A model generated the notes under the pieces. The model saw nothing but the letters and a program-made list of their open reading frames with translations. It had not been told where the DNA came from and ran no database searches. From Pseudomonas sp. Z8(2022) (lineage in GTDB: Bacteria; Pseudomonadota; Gammaproteobacteria; Pseudomonadales; Pseudomonadaceae): DNA of 64,000 nucleotides. The stretch spans positions 4,278,001 to 4,342,000 of the forward strand of contig NZ_CP107549.1 in assembly GCF_025837155.1 (NCBI RefSeq), in the 5' to 3' direction. Both the position numbers and the translations under genes were made by a program. Shown one piece after another: positions 1 to 8,233 of this stretch. How positions within the stretch are numbered: position 1 is the first letter of the stretch; each line of letters starts with the position of its first letter.

Positions 1-35
1 CGCCAGGCCGATAGCAGCCCGGGCAGGCTGGCGGG

Positions 36-932
36 CTATTCGCCGCCAACCGCGAAATTGGGCAGGCTGTTGACCGGCTGGCGAAAGTTGAAGGGGATGG
101 ATTCGACGGCAAGACCGACGTTGCGCTGCACCACGAAGTGCAGGTGCGGCCCGGTGCTGTTGCCGGTGTTGCCGGAACGCGCCAGCAGCGTGCCGGTGTC
201 TACCCGCTGACCTTCGCGCACCACCACCGAGCCCTTCATCAGGTGCAGGTAGACGCCCATGGTGCCGTCGTCATGCAGGACGCGCACGAAGTTGCCGGCA
301 GGATTGTTGCCGCGGCCGCTCTGCTGGTTCTCGGTCTTGATCACCACACCGCCGCGGGCGGCGACGATAGGTGTGCCCTCGGGCATGGCGATATCCACCG
401 CATAACGCCCCTTCGGGGTGAAGTGGCTGTAGGTGCCATTGGCGCCCTGAGTCTGGCGGAAGGGTCCGCCACGCCAGGGCAGCGGGTAACGATGGATGCT
501 CGGCTGCAGGCGCGGATCGCCGAGGGCGTAACGCAACTTCGGCTTGTAGCGCAGCGGTTTCGAGGCATCCTGCGGGGTGAGTGTTGCCAGACGGATGTTG
601 CTGCGCGGCGGCAGTACCCAGCGAATCGGTTTGTCTGGCGCACCGATGGCGTTCTGCACCTGCTCGAGCTTCAGTTCGATTTCCACCGGAGCATAGAGGT
701 CGTTGCGAATCACCAGGGTTTCACCGGCTTCGTGCTTCTTGGTTTCCAGCTTTACCTGGTTGTCCAGACGCTCGACCATGCGATCGTTGAACACGAACAC
801 CTGCGCGCCAGGCGAAGCCTGGTCGCTATAGGTCACCACGCCGTTCTTGTCGACGGACTTGTAGATGGTAAGCGCAGCGGCCTGGCCGCAGATGGCCAGC
901 AGACTGCAGAGAATGATCAGACGCCCTAGCAT
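36..932 (-). CDS. M23-family (LytM-type) periplasmic endopeptidase with DUF4124 domain
   Basis: Predicted exported zinc peptidase of 298 aa that would cut peptidoglycan cross-bridges in the periplasm. The start at MLGRLIIL is preferred because it begins directly with a signal peptide (about residues 1-20, ending AAA); the open frame extends 22 codons further upstream. Residues 20-60 resemble the DUF4124 domain (IYKSVDKNGVVTYSDQ). The C-terminal third is a LytM domain with the H...GRYAVD motif (D near residue 180) and the GPHLHF motif (near 263), so the zinc ligands appear intact. It lies next to the phoU-side response regulator, as I recall for the P. aeruginosa pst region. The peptidase class is clear; the exact substrate is not. 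Confidence 0.85.
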   Translation of the reverse strand: MLGRLIILCSLLAICGQAAALTIYKSVDKNGVVTYSDQASPGAQVFVFNDRMVERLDNQVKLETKKHEAGETLVIRNDLYAPVEIELKLEQVQNAIGAPDKPIRWVLPPRSNIRLATLTPQDASKPLRYKPKLRYALGDPRLQPSIHRYPLPWRGGPFRQTQGANGTYSHFTPKGRYAVDIAMPEGTPIVAARGGVVIKTENQQSGRGNNPAGNFVRVLHDDGTMGVYLHLMKGSVVVREGQRVDTGTLLARSGNTGNSTGPHLHFVVQRNVGLAVESIPFNFRQPVNSLPNFAVGGE

Positions 933-1089
933 AACGACTCGGATCTTATGGCTTTTTGATATCCGGATCATGAAGACTAGCAGCGCGGCCCGGCACATGC
1001 GAGGTACCGGCCGTCAGGCTGTGAACCGGCTCACCGCCGCTGGTCGGCGCAGGCCAGATTTCCGGGCATTCGCAGGCTCGGCGCCCTTG

Positions 1090-2001
1090 TCAGGCGCCAG
1101 GGCTGAAATGCTTCTGCGCGGTGCCGCGGGCGATCAGCCGTGACAGGTAGTCGAGCTTCTGCGGGTCGCGGTCGACGAAGCGGAAGGTCAGCTGCAACCA
1201 CTCGCTATCGGCCTTCGGCTCGAAGGCTGCCACCGCGTGCAGATAGCCGTTCAGACGCGCGGTTTCCGCTGCCTCGCCCTGCTCCAGATCCAGCACTGCA
1301 CTCTCCAGCACCTGCGGCAGTGGCTCGGCGCGTTTGACCACCAGCAGCGCTTCCTTGAGGCTCAGTGCCTTGATCACGCAGGCCATGGTGCCGGCGGCCA
1401 GACGCAACTGGCCCTGACCACGACCGGCCGGAGCCTTGCCCGCGGCAGCGGGTGCGGCACGCGGCGCAACAGCAGTAGCAGCTGCTGCTGTTGCCGGAGT
1501 TGGGGCGCTGGGCTTGACCACCTCGGCCTTGCCACCGGTGAGGGCAGCCAGCGAATCGTTGGCGTAAGCACCGGTACTGAGCATCTTCGGTGGCGCGCTG
1601 GCGGCCAGCGCCTGCAGCTTGCCGGCACGGCTCAGCGCCTTCTTAACCTTGGTCACCAGCTGTTCGGTGGAGAAGGGTTTGCCGATGTAGTCGGAAACAC
1701 CGGCCTGAATCGCCTGTACGACGTTCTCCTTGTCGCCACGGCTGGTGACCATGATGAAGGGCGTGGTTTTCAGGTTGTCCTGCTCGCGGCACCAGGTCAG
1801 CAGTTCGAGGCCGGACATTTCCGGCATTTCCCAGTCGCAGAGAATCAGGTCGACCACCTGCCGGCTCAACATCTGCTGGGCCTTGCGGCCATTTATCGCT
1901 TCCTCGATCTGCACGCCGGGAAAATGATCGCGCAGCCCTTTCTTGACCAGATCACGGATAAAGGTCGCGTCATCCACCACCAGCACACTGACTTTGCTCA
2001 T
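1090..2001 (-). CDS. CheY-like response regulator with C-terminal domain of unknown role
   Basis: Response regulator of 303 aa. The N-terminal receiver (about 3-125) has the acidic pair DD at 10-11, phospho-acceptor D56 in LILCDWEMP, and the conserved lysine K109 in GKPF. An alanine/proline-rich linker (about 150-195) leads to a C-terminal domain (about 198-303) that I do not recognise and that lacks an obvious DNA-binding helix-turn-helix. It sits downstream of phoU in the same orientation, separated by 135 bases that contain a short palindrome (2044-2058) without a T-run. Its output and partner kinase cannot be told from the window. The placement beside phoU suggests, without proving, a link to phosphate signalling. 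Confidence 0.85.
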   Translation of the reverse strand: MSKVSVLVVDDATFIRDLVKKGLRDHFPGVQIEEAINGRKAQQMLSRQVVDLILCDWEMPEMSGLELLTWCREQDNLKTTPFIMVTSRGDKENVVQAIQAGVSDYIGKPFSTEQLVTKVKKALSRAGKLQALAASAPPKMLSTGAYANDSLAALTGGKAEVVKPSAPTPATAAAATAVAPRAAPAAAGKAPAGRGQGQLRLAAGTMACVIKALSLKEALLVVKRAEPLPQVLESAVLDLEQGEAAETARLNGYLHAVAAFEPKADSEWLQLTFRFVDRDPQKLDYLSRLIARGTAQKHFSPGA

Positions 2002-2136
2002 CGGCCACTCCTGTACGAATGCCGATAAGCATAGTCATGGCCAGTGGCCTAAGGCCACCGGAAAACGCCGGACGCACAACAAATCGCGCAAAGGAAACGG
2101 CCCGGGCAACCTCGGACCGTCGGCATGCAGCAGGCG

Positions 2137-2862
2137 TCAGTCCCTGGAGCGGCCCTCGACCTCTTCGCGCATGCGGGTCAGGCCGATATGGCGTACATCG
2201 GTGCCGCGCACCAGGTAGATCACCAGTTCGGCGATGTTGCGTGCATGATCGCCGATGCGCTCCAGCGAGCGCAGCACCCATATCACGTTGAGCACGCGGG
2301 AGATCGAACGCGGATCTTCCATCATGTAGGTAACCAGCTCGCGCAGCGCGGTCTTGTATTCGCGGTCGACGGTCTTGTCGTGCTGCGCCACGGCCAGGGC
2401 CAGTTCGGCATCGAAACGGGCGAAGGCATCGAGAGCATCCTGCACCATCTTGCGCACCTGGTCGCCGATATGGCGGATTTCCACATAGCCCCTGGGTGAC
2501 TCGCCTTCCTCGCTGAGCAGGATGGCGCGCTTGGCGATCTTGCTCGACTCGTCGCCGATGCGCTCCAGGTCGATCACCGACTTGGAAATGCTGATGATCA
2601 GGCGCAGGTCGGAAGCCGCCGGCTGGCGACGGGCGAGGATGCGCACGCACTCCTCGTCGATGTTGCGCTCCATCTGATTGATCTGATCATCGATCTCGCG
2701 CACCTGCCGGGCCAGGCCGGAGTCGGCCTCGATCAGCGCAGTGACGGCGTCGTTGACCTGCTTTTCCACCAGCCCGCCCATGGCCAGCAGGTGGCTGCGC
2801 ACTTCCTCCAGCTCGGCGTTGAACTGCTGGGAGATGTGCTGGGTAAGGTTGTCTTTGTTCAT
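2137..2862 (-). CDS. phoU: Phosphate signalling regulator PhoU
   Basis: PhoU of 241 aa, the cytoplasmic helical-bundle protein that links the Pst transporter to the PhoR/PhoB system and keeps the Pho regulon off when phosphate is plentiful. The protein shows two PhoU repeats, with the family pattern of acidic helices (for example LERIGDESSKIAKRA near the middle and LERIGDHARNIAE near the C terminus). The start MNKDNLTQHI is chosen because it has a purine-rich site (AGCGAG) just upstream and matches the family N terminus; the open frame extends 18 codons further. It is the last gene of pstC-pstA-pstB-phoU. The 171-base gap to pstB holds repeat hairpins. Confidence 0.97.
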   Translation of the reverse strand: MNKDNLTQHISQQFNAELEEVRSHLLAMGGLVEKQVNDAVTALIEADSGLARQVREIDDQINQMERNIDEECVRILARRQPAASDLRLIISISKSVIDLERIGDESSKIAKRAILLSEEGESPRGYVEIRHIGDQVRKMVQDALDAFARFDAELALAVAQHDKTVDREYKTALRELVTYMMEDPRSISRVLNVIWVLRSLERIGDHARNIAELVIYLVRGTDVRHIGLTRMREEVEGRSRD

Positions 2863-2900
2863 GTCTCGCTCCGCGAAGGCTGCCGGCTTTGATGGCCATT

Positions 2901-3012
2901 GGTGCGTAAAGCGCACCCTACTGGTTAAGGGATGGGCTTTGGCAGAGGGTGCTGGGCAAGGAGGCGGAACGCAGACAGTACAGGTAGTACGGCAAGTTCC
3001 GCCGACGCAGTC
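2901..3012. repeat. Intergenic repeats between pstB and phoU
   Basis: The gap holds a hairpin, GGTGCG-TAAA-CGCACC followed by CTAC (2901-2921), which also occurs as diverged copies at 35620-35639 and 53991-54010. A second block (about 2945-3012) contains AGGCGGAA...GTAGTAC...TTCCGCC, which resembles the block at about 30330-30400. Both look like dispersed Pseudomonas intergenic repeats inside the operon, where they could affect mRNA stability or polarity between pstB and phoU. Confidence 0.55.
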
Positions 3013-3033
3013 CGGCGCACTCTGACATGGCCA

Positions 3034-3867
3034 TCAGCCGTAACGACCGGTGATGTAGTCTTCAGTCTGCTTCCTGGCCGGGTTGGTGAACAGCGTATCG
3101 GTGTCGCCGAACTCGATCAGCTTGCCCATGTACATGAACGCGGTGTAGTCGGAAACGCGCGCCGCCTGCTGCATGTTGTGGGTGACGATGACGATGGTGT
3201 ACTTGCTCTTGAGTTCGTAGATCAGTTCCTCGACCTTCAACGTGGAGATCGGGTCCAGCGCCGAGCAGGGTTCGTCGAGCAGCAGCACTTCCGGCTGCAC
3301 GGCCACGGTACGGGCGATCACCAGGCGCTGCTGCTGGCCGCCGGACAGGCCCAAGGCCGACTCGTGCAAACGGTCCTTGACCTCGTCCCACAGCGCCGCG
3401 CTCTGCAGCGCCCACTCCACCGCCTCGTCGAGCACGCGCTTGCTCTTGATGCCCTGGATGCGCAGGCCATATACCACGTTTTCGTAGATGCTCTTGGGGA
3501 AGGGATTGGGCTTCTGGAACACCATGCCGACGCGACGGCGCAGCTCGGCCACATCCTCGCCCTTGCGGTAGATGTTGCGCCCGTCGATGTTGACCTCGCC
3601 TTCCACGCGGCAACCGTCGACCAGATCGTTCATCCGGTTGAAGGTGCGCAGCAGGGTCGACTTGCCGCAGCCGGACGGGCCGATGAAGGCCGTCACGCGC
3701 TGCTTGGGAATATCCATCCTGACGTCGAACAGCGCCTGCTTCTGGCCGTAGTACAGGTTCAGACCCGGCACTTCGATGGCCGTGGTCTCGCCGGCCAGGT
3801 TCAGGCTCTGCCTGCCGCGGCCGAGTGCGGACAGATCGATACCGCGGGTATGGGCTTCGTGTTGCAT
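3034..3867 (-). CDS. pstB: Phosphate ABC transporter ATP-binding protein PstB
   Basis: ATPase subunit (277 aa) of the high-affinity phosphate importer. Walker A is GPSGCGKST (63-71), the ABC signature is LSGGQQQR, Walker B is LLLDEPCSALD, and the switch histidine follows in VIVTHNMQQ. These identify a complete, probably active ABC ATPase with the PstB-specific N terminus (VPGLNLYYGQKQALFDV). The start MQHEAHTRG gives the usual family length; the frame is open 14 codons further upstream. It lies between pstA and phoU on the same strand and would be cotranscribed from the pstC promoter. Confidence 0.98.
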   Translation of the reverse strand: MQHEAHTRGIDLSALGRGRQSLNLAGETTAIEVPGLNLYYGQKQALFDVRMDIPKQRVTAFIGPSGCGKSTLLRTFNRMNDLVDGCRVEGEVNIDGRNIYRKGEDVAELRRRVGMVFQKPNPFPKSIYENVVYGLRIQGIKSKRVLDEAVEWALQSAALWDEVKDRLHESALGLSGGQQQRLVIARTVAVQPEVLLLDEPCSALDPISTLKVEELIYELKSKYTIVIVTHNMQQAARVSDYTAFMYMGKLIEFGDTDTLFTNPARKQTEDYITGRYG

Positions 3868-3934
3868 AGAACTCACTCCGTTCGTAGCTACAAGCTGCAA
3901 GCTGCGCACCAGTGGTGCGCGACTCGTAGCTGCG

Positions 3935-5605
3935 TTAGTGATCCAGCGCCTTGTACTTCTCGCGCAGGTGGTTACGGATATAGACCGCGCTCAGGTTGAG
4001 CAGGGCGATGACGATCACCAGCAGCAGCGCCGTGGCGTAAACCAGCGGCCGCGCGGCCTCGACGTTGGGGCTCTGGAAGCCGACGTCGTAGATGTGGAAA
4101 CCCAGGTGCATGATCTTCTGATCCAGGTGCAGGTAGGGGTAATTGCCGTTGAGCGGCAGAGTCGGCGCCAGCTTCACCACACCCACCAGCATCAGCGGTG
4201 CCACCTCGCCGGCGGCACGTGCCACGGCCAGGATCAAACCGGTCATCATCGCCGGGCTGGCCATCGGGATCACCACGTGCCACAGCGTCTCGGCCTTGGT
4301 CGCGCCAAGCGCCAGCGAGCCTTCGCGCACCGTACGCGGAATACGCGCCAGGCCCTCTTCGGTGGCGACGATGACCACCGGCAGCGTAAGGAGCGCCAGG
4401 GTCAGCGAAGCCCACATCAACCCTGGCGTGCCGAATGTCGGCGCCGGTGCGGCCTCGGGGAAGAACAGCCGGTCGATCGAGCCACCCAGCACGTAGACGA
4501 AAAAGCCCAGGCCGAACACGCCGTAGACGATCGAAGGCACGCCAGCCAGGTTGTTCACCGCGATGCGGATGATCCGCGTCAGCGTGCCCTGATGCGCGTA
4601 CTCGCGCAGATACACCGCGGCTATCACGCCGAACGGGGTGACGATCACCGCCATCAGCATGACCATCAGCACGGTGCCGAAGATCGCCGGGAAGATGCCG
4701 CCTTCGGTGTTGGCCTCGCGCGGCTCGTCGCTGACGAATTCCCAGAGTTTCATGGCATAGAAGCCGAGCTTGTCGACCGTGCCCATGGCATTGGGTCGGA
4801 AGGCGCGGACGATCTTGCCCAGGGCGATCTCGCTCTGCCTGCCATCGCTGGCACCCAGGGTCACGCTGTCGCGGTTGATCTGCCGGGTCAGTTCCACCAT
4901 GCGCGCCTCGAGCACCTTGTACTCGGCGTGCAGCGCATCGCGGCGGGCATCCATGTCGGCCTGCTCGGCAGCATCCAGCTTGCCCTGCAGCTGCAGTTTG
5001 CGACCTTCCAGACGGATGCGCTCGAGGCCGTGGTTGATACGGCCGATATCACGTTTCTCCAGACGCACCAGTTGCGCATGCAGGTCGTCGACGCGATCCA
5101 GACGCTCCTGCAGGGCCGGCCAGGCGGCTTCGCCCTCGGCGATGATCTGCCCGCTTTCCTTGACGTTGATCAGCTTGCCGTAGAAGTTGCCCCATTCGCG
5201 ACGCTCCAGCACAGTGATGTCGGCCGGCTTGCGCGGGTTGCTCAGCCACTCGCCGATCACCCAGGTGAAGTCGGCGCCGAACAGCTCGCGGTTACCGACC
5301 TTGAGCAGTTCGCGGGTCATGAATTCGCCACCTTCAGCGGCAACCGGCAGGCCGGCTGCGGCGAGGCGCGCGCGCGGCACTTCCTCGATCTGCACCACCT
5401 CACCCAGCAACACGCGTACTTCCTGACCGGGCACCTGGTAGTCGGCCTCGAGAACGTCCGCCGGCCAGAAGTGGCCGAGGCCACGGGTGGCGATCACCGC
5501 CAGCAGACCGAGGGTCATGATGATGGCGATGGCCACCGCGCCACCGCTCATCCACACGCCCGGGGCGCCGCTCTTGTACCAGGATTTCAGGTTGTTCTGT
5601 TTCAC
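3935..5605 (-). CDS. pstA: Phosphate ABC transporter permease PstA, long form
   Basis: Inner-membrane permease subunit of the Pst phosphate importer, 556 aa. One N-terminal membrane segment (about 18-40) is followed by a roughly 260-residue region (about 42-300), predicted periplasmic, that includes a long charged heptad-rich stretch (about 135-260, LQERLDRVDDLHAQLVRLE onward) expected to form a coiled coil. The classical permease core with its EAA-type loop (about 300-556, EGSLALGATKAETLWHVVIP) follows. The core equals a full E. coli-type PstA of about 296 aa, so the insert is an addition; I recall this N-terminal region as DUF3333 in many proteobacterial PstA proteins. It is separated from pstC by a 171-base repeat-rich gap. 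Confidence 0.96.
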   Translation of the reverse strand: MKQNNLKSWYKSGAPGVWMSGGAVAIAIIMTLGLLAVIATRGLGHFWPADVLEADYQVPGQEVRVLLGEVVQIEEVPRARLAAAGLPVAAEGGEFMTRELLKVGNRELFGADFTWVIGEWLSNPRKPADITVLERREWGNFYGKLINVKESGQIIAEGEAAWPALQERLDRVDDLHAQLVRLEKRDIGRINHGLERIRLEGRKLQLQGKLDAAEQADMDARRDALHAEYKVLEARMVELTRQINRDSVTLGASDGRQSEIALGKIVRAFRPNAMGTVDKLGFYAMKLWEFVSDEPREANTEGGIFPAIFGTVLMVMLMAVIVTPFGVIAAVYLREYAHQGTLTRIIRIAVNNLAGVPSIVYGVFGLGFFVYVLGGSIDRLFFPEAAPAPTFGTPGLMWASLTLALLTLPVVIVATEEGLARIPRTVREGSLALGATKAETLWHVVIPMASPAMMTGLILAVARAAGEVAPLMLVGVVKLAPTLPLNGNYPYLHLDQKIMHLGFHIYDVGFQSPNVEAARPLVYATALLLVIVIALLNLSAVYIRNHLREKYKALDH

Positions 5606-5641
5606 GGCATCACACCTTGAATGAAATCGTTCTTTACCTCG

Positions 5642-5746
5642 CCTCTCCCGCTTGCGGGAGAGGGGCCGGGGGAGAGGGCTTGGGCACGCGCCTGCACGAC
5701 CCTCTCCCGCCCCTTCGGGGCACCCTCTCCCATGAATGGGAGAGGG
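5642..5746. repeat. Hairpin repeats between pstC and pstA
   Basis: Two strong inverted repeats: CCTCTCCCGC with GCGGGAGAGG (5642-5651 and 5654-5663, loop TT), and CCCTCTCCCAT with ATGGGAGAGGG (5723-5733 and 5736-5746, loop GA). The second is followed by GGTCATCAG, and the same core recurs downstream of engB (about 31160-31197). There is no T-run, so these look like dispersed palindromic repeats rather than simple terminators. They lie inside the pstCAB mRNA. Confidence 0.65.
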
Positions 5747-5776
5747 TCATCAGTTGGCCTGCTGCGCAGGCATGTT

Positions 5777-8062
5777 TTATAGGCTCGAATACTTGGTACG
5801 CAGGCGCTGACGAATCAGTTCGGCCAGGGTGTTCATCACGAAGGTGAACATCAGCAACACCAAAGCCGCAAGGAACAGCACGCGATAGTGGGTGCCACCG
5901 ACTTCCGACTCGGGCATTTCCACGGCGACGTTGGCCGCCAGGGTACGCATGCCTTCGAAGATGTTGATATCCATGATCGGCGTGTTGCCGGTGGCCATCA
6001 GTACGATCATGGTCTCGCCGACCGCGCGACCCATGCCGATCATCAACGCCGAGAAGATGCCCGGGCTGGCGGTGAGGATCACCACGCGGGTCAGGGTCTG
6101 CCAGGGCGTGGCGCCAAGGGCCAGGGAGCCGAAGGTCAGGCTCTTGGGTACGCTGAATACGGCATCCTCGGCGATCGAATAGATGTTCGGGATCACCGCA
6201 AAGCCCATCGCCAGGCCCACCACCAGGGCGTTGCGCTGATCGAAAGGAATGCCCAGCTCGTTGGACAGCCACAGACGCATGTTGCCGGCGAACAGCCAGT
6301 TTTCCAGATGACCACTGACGGCGATGGAGAACCAGCCGATGGCGATCACCACCGGAAGCAGCAGCGCCGCCTCCCAGCCGTCGGGTACGCGATGGCGCAC
6401 GGACTCCGGCAGCTTGGTCCAGAGGAAACCGAACAGCAGGATGCCCAGCGGCGTCAGCACCAACAGACTGAAGATGCCGGGCAGGTGGTTTTCCAGAAAC
6501 GGCGCGAGGAACAGACCGGCGAAGAAACCGAGGATCACCGTCGGCAGCGCCTCCATCAGCTCGATCACCGGTTTGACCTTGGTACGCATGCGCGGCGCCA
6601 TGAAGTAGGCGGTGTAGATCGCCGCCGCAACGGCCAGCGGAGCGGCCAGGAGCATGGCGTAGAAGGCAGCCTTGAGAGTGCCGAAGGCCAGCGGCGAGAG
6701 GCTCAGCTTGGGCTCGAAGTCGGTGTTGGCGGAGGTCGATTGCCAGACGTAGTCGGGCTCCGGGTAGCTTTCGTACCAGACCTTGCCCCACAGCGAGCTC
6801 CAGGAAATTTCCGGGTGCGGGTTGCTCACCGCGAAGCGCTGCAGTCTGCCTTCGGACTCCACCAGCAAACGCGTGGAGCGCGGCGACAGGGCGGCGATGG
6901 CGCTGCCCTCGGCGACCTGCTGCCTGAGCAGGGTGCGGTGCGCGGTGCTGTGGAAGATACCCAGGCGACCGTCGGCATCCAGCGCCATGAAGCCCTTGCG
7001 ACGCTCCTCGGGCAGAATCCGGGTGATCGCACTGTCGCCCAGCTGGAAACTGCGGATCGACTGGAAGGTGGACTTGCCGTCCTCGTCGCGCACCATGAAC
7101 CACTGCTGAATGCCGCCCCTGGCGTCACCGATCATGATCGAGATGCCGCCGAGCAGACTGGTGGCGCTGGTCACACTGTTGGAAGCATCCGTGAGCAGTT
7201 CGTAGCGGCCATTGAGGCTGCGTTTGCGCAGGTCGAAGACATCGGCGCTGGAATCGCCGTTGAACACGTACAACCACATCTGCCGCGGATCGAGAAGCAG
7301 CTGGCTGATCGGCTCACCGATCTGCGGCAGGTTGATGCGCTCTTCACTGACGCTCACCTCACCGGTGAACAGGTTTTCCTCGCGGCCGAGGCTGATCAGG
7401 TGCAACTCGTTGCCGGTGGAGCCGGCCAGCATCAGGGTGCCGCCATTGAGGTTGACGGCAACATGGTCGAGCGCGCGGCCCTGCGGGTCGACCTCGATCG
7501 GCGTCTGGCCGTAGGGATAGTCGATCTGCGGCGCGATGGTGCGCACGTTGTCCGGGTAACTGATCTTGTAGTTGTGCTGGATCACCAGCGCCTGGCCGTT
7601 GGACAGACCGAGCACCACGCGGCGGCTACCAGGCTGATCCTGGCCAACGGAAGCGACGCTGACGCCAGCAGGCAGCGGCAGTTGTATGCGTTGCAGCGCT
7701 TCGCCGCTCTTGAGTTCGAAAAACTGCACGGCGCCGGCATTGTCCAGGCGCATGGCGACCTGATTCTGTTCTTCGACTGCCAGCAGCAACGGCGCCTGCG
7801 CCTCGGCCAGCCAGGCCGGTTGTTGCACCTTGCGCGCCTGCAACTCGGCGCCCTGAAACATGGGCAGCACGACATGGGCAAGGTAGAAGAAGATCAGGGT
7901 AATGGCAGCGAGTACCGCCAGACCGCCGATGGAAACGTACCAACGCGCCATGCGGTCCTTGAGGGCACGCAGGCGGCGCTTGCGTTGCAGGGCCGGGGTG
8001 TTGAAATCGATCCCCAGGGGATTGTGCGCGCTGTTCACGGTTTCGTTTGCCAAGTCTTTCAT
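5777..8062 (-). CDS. pstC: Phosphate ABC transporter permease PstC, long form with large periplasmic insert
   Basis: Second membrane permease of the Pst importer, 761 aa against about 319 in E. coli. After one membrane segment (about 42-65) comes a region of roughly 385 residues (about 66-450) made of repeated short beta-rich units (for example LLLAVEEQNQVAMRLDNAG, RRVVLGLSNGQALVI, ALDHVAVNLNGGTLML). This is reminiscent of a beta-propeller and is predicted to face the periplasm. The permease core follows (about 455-761, EAA loop PKSLTFGSLALGATPWQTL). The start MKDLANETVN was chosen for the site AGAGA upstream; 40 more codons are open upstream but overlap the promoter. A PhoB site and -10 element lie just upstream. 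Confidence 0.96.
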   Translation of the reverse strand: MKDLANETVNSAHNPLGIDFNTPALQRKRRLRALKDRMARWYVSIGGLAVLAAITLIFFYLAHVVLPMFQGAELQARKVQQPAWLAEAQAPLLLAVEEQNQVAMRLDNAGAVQFFELKSGEALQRIQLPLPAGVSVASVGQDQPGSRRVVLGLSNGQALVIQHNYKISYPDNVRTIAPQIDYPYGQTPIEVDPQGRALDHVAVNLNGGTLMLAGSTGNELHLISLGREENLFTGEVSVSEERINLPQIGEPISQLLLDPRQMWLYVFNGDSSADVFDLRKRSLNGRYELLTDASNSVTSATSLLGGISIMIGDARGGIQQWFMVRDEDGKSTFQSIRSFQLGDSAITRILPEERRKGFMALDADGRLGIFHSTAHRTLLRQQVAEGSAIAALSPRSTRLLVESEGRLQRFAVSNPHPEISWSSLWGKVWYESYPEPDYVWQSTSANTDFEPKLSLSPLAFGTLKAAFYAMLLAAPLAVAAAIYTAYFMAPRMRTKVKPVIELMEALPTVILGFFAGLFLAPFLENHLPGIFSLLVLTPLGILLFGFLWTKLPESVRHRVPDGWEAALLLPVVIAIGWFSIAVSGHLENWLFAGNMRLWLSNELGIPFDQRNALVVGLAMGFAVIPNIYSIAEDAVFSVPKSLTFGSLALGATPWQTLTRVVILTASPGIFSALMIGMGRAVGETMIVLMATGNTPIMDINIFEGMRTLAANVAVEMPESEVGGTHYRVLFLAALVLLMFTFVMNTLAELIRQRLRTKYSSL

Positions 8063-8117
8063 GCGAGAAATCTCTGCGCGGGCTCTAATGCGCCGCATAG
8101 GGCTGTCCAGGCTGGTC

Positions 8118-8151
8118 AATCTAGCGGGCTTGTATGACAGAACGGTTACAG
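8118..8151 (-). promoter_or_regulatory. PhoB-type promoter of pstC
   Basis: On the minus strand, two 7-base direct repeats, CTGTAAC and CTGTCAT, are separated by 4 bases (8151 to 8134), the spacing of a Pho box. Ten bases further downstream is a -10 hexamer TAGATT (8123-8118), with no good -35, as expected for a PhoB-activated promoter. The pstC start is about 55 bases downstream. This implies that pstC-pstA-pstB-phoU can be transcribed independently of pstS. Confidence 0.75.
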
Positions 8152-8168
8152 CGACCTGACATGGCGAA

Positions 8169-8194
8169 GCCCGCCACTCCATGGGGTGGCGGGC
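8169..8194 (-). terminator. Stem-loop after pstS
   Basis: Perfect 9-base inverted repeat GCCCGCCAC (8169-8177) with GTGGCGGGC (8186-8194) and an 8-base loop, 40 bases after the pstS stop. There is no T-run, so it may be a weak terminator or a 3' mRNA stabiliser that keeps pstS transcript above pstCAB. It lies just upstream of the pstC Pho box. Confidence 0.5.
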
Positions 8195-8233
8195 CGATCG
8201 ACCATCAGCCGGCCGAGATCGTCAGGTGCTGAA

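Noticed and set aside
3776..5620. 614-aa plus-strand open frame
   Set aside because: It is antisense to pstA, rich in H, Q, G and A as expected for the mirror of high-GC coding DNA, and has no recognisable domain.
5888..8137. 749-aa plus-strand open frame
   Set aside because: Antisense to pstC with the same mirror composition; pstC has clear domains, promoter and ribosome site.
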